This document shows positions 60,962 through 64,000 of a stretch of 64,000 bases of DNA, one piece after another. Numbering within the stretch: the stretch's first letter is position 1; each line of letters starts with the position of its first letter. The DNA comes from Promethearchaeota archaeon (GTDB lineage Archaea > Asgardarchaeota > Lokiarchaeia > Sigynarchaeales > SOKP01), in NCBI GenBank assembly GCA_019057775.1, contig JAHLWT010000224.1, forward strand, positions 12,063 through 76,062. The letters are read 5' to 3'. Under the pieces are notes generated by a model. That model was not told where the DNA came from, searched no databases, and was given only the letters and a program-made list of their open reading frames with translations. A program made the position numbers and the translations under genes.

Positions 60962-62617
60962 TTGAAAAACTTGATTAGTCATATAATTAATTCAGAAAAT
61001 AACACTACTATTGTTTCATTTGATAAAGTTCACTCCATTCATGGTATCAATAAAATTTCAACGGATTATTCAACGTATCTAGCTGATGAAAGTAAATTAA
61101 GTGGAGAGGCAGAATGGCTATTTTTTCCAAAATCGGAGAGCGAAATTATATCAATATTAAACTTCTTACGAGAAAATAAAATTCAGACTTGTATCAGCGC
61201 AGCTCGAACTGGAATAGTTGGCTCATGTGTTCCAATATTTCCGACATCTGGTTCAGTGTTATCCCTCGAGAAAATGAACAAAATTGTTGGATTTGGATTT
61301 GATAGAAATAAAGGGAATTATTTCTTTCGTGTTGAACCTGGAATTACTTTAAATGAAATCAACCATAGGTTGATGAAGAAGAACTTTGATGATATCACTG
61401 AATTGACTCCCGGCAGTAAAGAAAAATTTAAAGAAACAAAGAAAAAACACGATTATCCCGTTGATCCAACAGAGATGTCTGCTACAATTGGAGGAACTGT
61501 TGCAACAAATGCCTCAGGGGCTAGATCCTTAAAATATGGATCAACAAGAGAATGGATTAAGAGAATAAGAGTTATATTGTCTACCGGTGTTGTTTTAGAA
61601 ATTCCTCGTGGAAAATACTTTGCCTCAAATGAAGGAATTTTTGAAATCAGGAACTCGGATGGAAGTATACTACAATTTAAAATTCCAAATTATATATTCA
61701 ACACCACAGTGAAGAATGCTGCTGGAATTTTTTCTAAACCTAATATGGATCTTATTGATTTATTTATTGGGAGCGAAGGGATTTTAGGTATTATTACCCA
61801 GATTGATATATGGATAAGTGAAAAACGGCGTTTAATTTCCAACGTTTTATTTTTAAATTCAGAAGAAGATGCAATAAATTTTACCGAATTAATACGAGTT
61901 AATGAAGAACTATCTCCAGAATTCATAGAGTTTTTTTCAAGTGAAGCACTAAGTCTTTTAAGAGAAGTTCAAAAGAAAAATCTTGGATTATTAGATATTC
62001 CTCAAATTCCAATAGAAGCTAGATCAGCGATATTTTTCGATTTTCCTTATGATGAAGAGAACTTTGATAGGAATTTTAATAAAATAAATAATATCACGGA
62101 AAAATGTAATACTGATTTATCTAACAGCTGGTCTGGTTATGAACATCAGTACCATATTCGATTTAAGCATTTCAGACACTCTTTACCTGAAATTATAAAT
62201 ACGATAATTGCTAAACGAAAGCAAAAAATCCCAAATCTACATAAACTCGGAACCGATATGTGTGTACCTGAGAAGAATTTCAGAAAGATGATGAAATATT
62301 ACCATTCTGTTTTACAAAGTGCAGATTTAGAATACGTTATTTTTGGTCATATTGGAGAAAATCACGTTCATGTCAACATTCTCCCTAAAAATATGGATGA
62401 CTTACGATTAGGTGAAAAAATCTACGAAAAATTTGCAGTAAAAGCAGTAGAATATGGTGGAAGTATATCAGCCGAACATGGGGTTGGAAAGATAAAAAAG
62501 GAATATTTAAAAATAATGTATAGTCCGGATGATCTCAATGAAATGCGTACACTTAAAAAAGTGCTCGATCCAACTCTAACTTTAAATTATGGTAATATAT
62601 TTAATCTTAATTCGTGA
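60962..62617 (+). CDS. FAD-linked oxidase, D-lactate/glycolate dehydrogenase (GlcD-like) family
   Basis: A 551-residue flavoprotein of the FAD-binding type 4 family. The N-terminal part has ADESKLSGEAEWLFFPKSES and CISAARTGIVGSCVP, then TEMSATIGGTVATNASGARS and IGSEGILGIITQIDIWIS for FAD. The C-terminal domain ends with GHIGENHVHVNILP and AEHGVGKIKKEYLK and GNIFN, typical of D-2-hydroxyacid dehydrogenases. An insert near residues 130-165 (FDDITELTPGSKEKF...) is longer than usual. The start is TTG 60962 (KNLISHIINSEN). No separate iron-sulfur subunit gene follows, so the electron acceptor is unclear. Confidence 0.88.
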   Translation: MKNLISHIINSENNTTIVSFDKVHSIHGINKISTDYSTYLADESKLSGEAEWLFFPKSESEIISILNFLRENKIQTCISAARTGIVGSCVPIFPTSGSVLSLEKMNKIVGFGFDRNKGNYFFRVEPGITLNEINHRLMKKNFDDITELTPGSKEKFKETKKKHDYPVDPTEMSATIGGTVATNASGARSLKYGSTREWIKRIRVILSTGVVLEIPRGKYFASNEGIFEIRNSDGSILQFKIPNYIFNTTVKNAAGIFSKPNMDLIDLFIGSEGILGIITQIDIWISEKRRLISNVLFLNSEEDAINFTELIRVNEELSPEFIEFFSSEALSLLREVQKKNLGLLDIPQIPIEARSAIFFDFPYDEENFDRNFNKINNITEKCNTDLSNSWSGYEHQYHIRFKHFRHSLPEIINTIIAKRKQKIPNLHKLGTDMCVPEKNFRKMMKYYHSVLQSADLEYVIFGHIGENHVHVNILPKNMDDLRLGEKIYEKFAVKAVEYGGSISAEHGVGKIKKEYLKIMYSPDDLNEMRTLKKVLDPTLTLNYGNIFNLNS

Positions 62618-62756
62618 GAGGAATAAAAATAATACTCATACTTATTAAGACTCTTCTCTACAGTTTGGTATGTATTTTATAGAAAATAAAATAATTTATG
62701 AAAAATAATCGACTGCCATATAATAATTATTAAATATGATCATTTATATATAATAT

Positions 62757-64000
62757 TTGATTATAGATGCCGAAATTAGAAATAGGTTAATTTCCAAATA
62801 TTTAACATACTTGGAATCCAGCAAAAATAATATCAAACGATATTACCTTATTAAATTGAATCATTTATCAATTGGGATACAATTAAATCATTTAATGACT
62901 ATATCCAAACTATTTGAGTCCAATAATCAAAGAATTAAAAGAAATAAATTGGAAAATAATAGAAAAATTCTGAAACATACAGACGTATCATTATTAACTG
63001 AGAATGATATATTAGATTTATTAGAAGGTGAATGGTATAAATCTCTTAAACCTCAAGTCCAAAAGCTAAAATTTTTTCGAATTAAGGCATATCTAAAATT
63101 CTCTAAACGGCACGATTTAATTGAATTATTACCTAAGAAATTTAAAAATGAATCTAAACAATTAAGTAAAAATGACCTAATATCAAGAGAAGACTTAAAT
63201 ATAATATTAAAATTCTGTGATTCAAAAAGAAGTGCTTTAATAATGGTAATGTATGAAGGTGCTTTAAGAAGAGATGAATTATTAAACTTTAGAAAAAAGC
63301 ACATAAAATTTATGGGTGGATACGCTATTTTAAAAATTGTTAAATCTAAAACACTTAAAAGAGACATTCCACTTACCGAAAGCATACCATACCTTAGAGA
63401 ATATTTTGATAAATATAATATTGAGCCCGATGATCTAATATTTCCCTATAAAAGACCCCATTATCTAAATATATACCTTAATAATCTTAAAAATAGAATG
63501 TCAAAGAAATATCCCGAATGGAAAACCAGAATATTATATCCACATTTATTTAGACATTCAAGATTAACAGAATTAGCATTAACTAAATTGAATGAACCTC
63601 AATTAAACAAAATAGCAGGATGGACACCAAATTCTAATATGGGAAGAGTCTATTTTCATTTAGACGATAATGATATAATTGAAATCATGACGGATGGTGA
63701 AATTCAGAAACCAAAATCAAAGAAATTTAAACCAATATTATGTCCCATATGTAATGTAGAAAATAATCACCAAAATCATTTTTGCTGGAAGTGTAATAAT
63801 ATACTTGATGAATCAAGATCGGTTGAAGCTGGATTATATCTAATAAATCAAACAGGTAAAGTTGATATCTTAAAAACTGAATTTTCTGATATAAAAGAAA
63901 AAATCTTGAATATGGAAAAAACAATTAAATTACAAGAACAATATCTTTTCTATTTGATAACTAAAGATACCAAATATAAAGATTTGAAACTGGATGAAAA
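62757..64000 (+). CDS. Tyrosine recombinase/integrase with C-terminal zinc ribbon (runs off window end)
   Basis: An open frame from TTG 62757 to the right edge, at least 414 residues, cut by the window. Residues 5-120 are a SAM-like core-binding domain. The catalytic domain holds ALRRDELLNF with the first Arg (171), a Lys in the KSKTLKRDIPLTE hairpin, HLFRHSRLTELA with His263 and Arg266, and the nucleophile Tyr299 in GRVYFHLD. After residue 310, CPICN...CWKCN forms a zinc ribbon, then a helical tail. A TATA-like TTTATATATAAT is just upstream. This is the archaeal XerA/integrase class; the tail suggests a mobile-element or plasmid integrase. An att site cannot be identified here. Confidence 0.85.
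   Translation, partial: MIIDAEIRNRLISKYLTYLESSKNNIKRYYLIKLNHLSIGIQLNHLMTISKLFESNNQRIKRNKLENNRKILKHTDVSLLTENDILDLLEGEWYKSLKPQVQKLKFFRIKAYLKFSKRHDLIELLPKKFKNESKQLSKNDLISREDLNIILKFCDSKRSALIMVMYEGALRRDELLNFRKKHIKFMGGYAILKIVKSKTLKRDIPLTESIPYLREYFDKYNIEPDDLIFPYKRPHYLNIYLNNLKNRMSKKYPEWKTRILYPHLFRHSRLTELALTKLNEPQLNKIAGWTPNSNMGRVYFHLDDNDIIEIMTDGEIQKPKSKKFKPILCPICNVENNHQNHFCWKCNNILDESRSVEAGLYLINQTGKVDILKTEFSDIKEKILNMEKTIKLQEQYLFYLITKDTKYKDLKLDE

Noticed and set aside
1..64000. tRNA or rRNA genes
   Set aside because: I found no GC-rich cloverleaf-like islands or rRNA-like stretches when reading both strands; a tRNA search program would settle this.

Overview
The window looks like a chromosomal segment of an Asgard archaeon, most likely of the Lokiarchaeia type (inference from gene content; no rRNA or tRNA gene is present to confirm it). 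The DNA is very AT-rich. Typically archaeal genes are present: NreA with a C-terminal PCNA-binding motif, PAC2 family, DUF2070, DUF166, QueT and a TupABC/Moa tungsten-cofactor set. They sit beside eukaryote-like parts: two small GTPases, Roadblock- or longin-like proteins, leucine-rich-repeat proteins, coiled-coil/winged-helix proteins and a signal-peptide protein whose ectodomain resembles the GOLD domain of emp24/p24 proteins. Catalase, flavodiiron protein, a Fur/PerR regulator and OsmC point to an anaerobe that meets oxygen or peroxide.

Layout. 1-4.2 kb: zinc-ribbon fragment, helical protein, nucleotidyltransferase, PAC2 protein, zinc-ribbon membrane protein. 4.3-8.2 kb (plus strand): DUF2070, a 7-TM protein, then an Arf-like GTPase overlapping a profilin-fold/winged-helix protein. 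8.2-21.4 kb (mostly minus): hypothetical, RNA m5C methyltransferase, two tandem DRE-TIM acyltransferases, QueT, tungsten aldehyde:ferredoxin oxidoreductase, DUF362 ferredoxin-like protein, nitronate-monooxygenase-like enzyme, amidohydrolase, NreA, YdjM-like hydrolase. 21.5-32.6 kb: cupin, flavodiiron protein, ABC exporter, LRR protein, gamma carbonic anhydrase, Ras-like GTPase, F420-type oxidoreductase, VWA/MoxR pair, FTR1 iron permease.

33-44.3 kb: a minus-strand run tupABC-moaC-moaA-moaD-moaE-moeA-moaB supplies tungstate and molybdopterin, presumably for enzymes such as the oxidoreductase at 13.7 kb. Next to it, an OsmC-moeA-fur-catalase block lies between the two broken halves of another moeA copy. 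A 25-bp palindrome sits between fur and catalase.

44.5-53.7 kb is the most unusual part. A unit of about 985 bp encoding a 62-residue AbrB-like protein convergent with a stand-alone PAS protein occurs twice. Each copy begins and ends with the same 19-bp dyad, and each directly precedes a gene for an exported or membrane-anchored protein: the GOLD-like protein, and a coiled-coil/transglutaminase-like protein with 42-bp repeats. Gene remnants (acyltransferase tail, small DNA-binding protein) are cut at the left edges, so the unit seems to have moved or been copied. 53.7-64 kb: CoA-transferase pair, an anchored protein, coiled-coil/winged-helix pair, kinase-like protein, zinc-ribbon/Roadblock-like protein, DUF166, FAD-linked oxidase and a tyrosine recombinase running off the right edge.

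Gaps over 300 bases (25279-25693, 26993-27651, 32618-33204, 47621-48020) mostly hold gene remnants, described at those entries. I see no tRNA, rRNA, CRISPR array or transposase gene.
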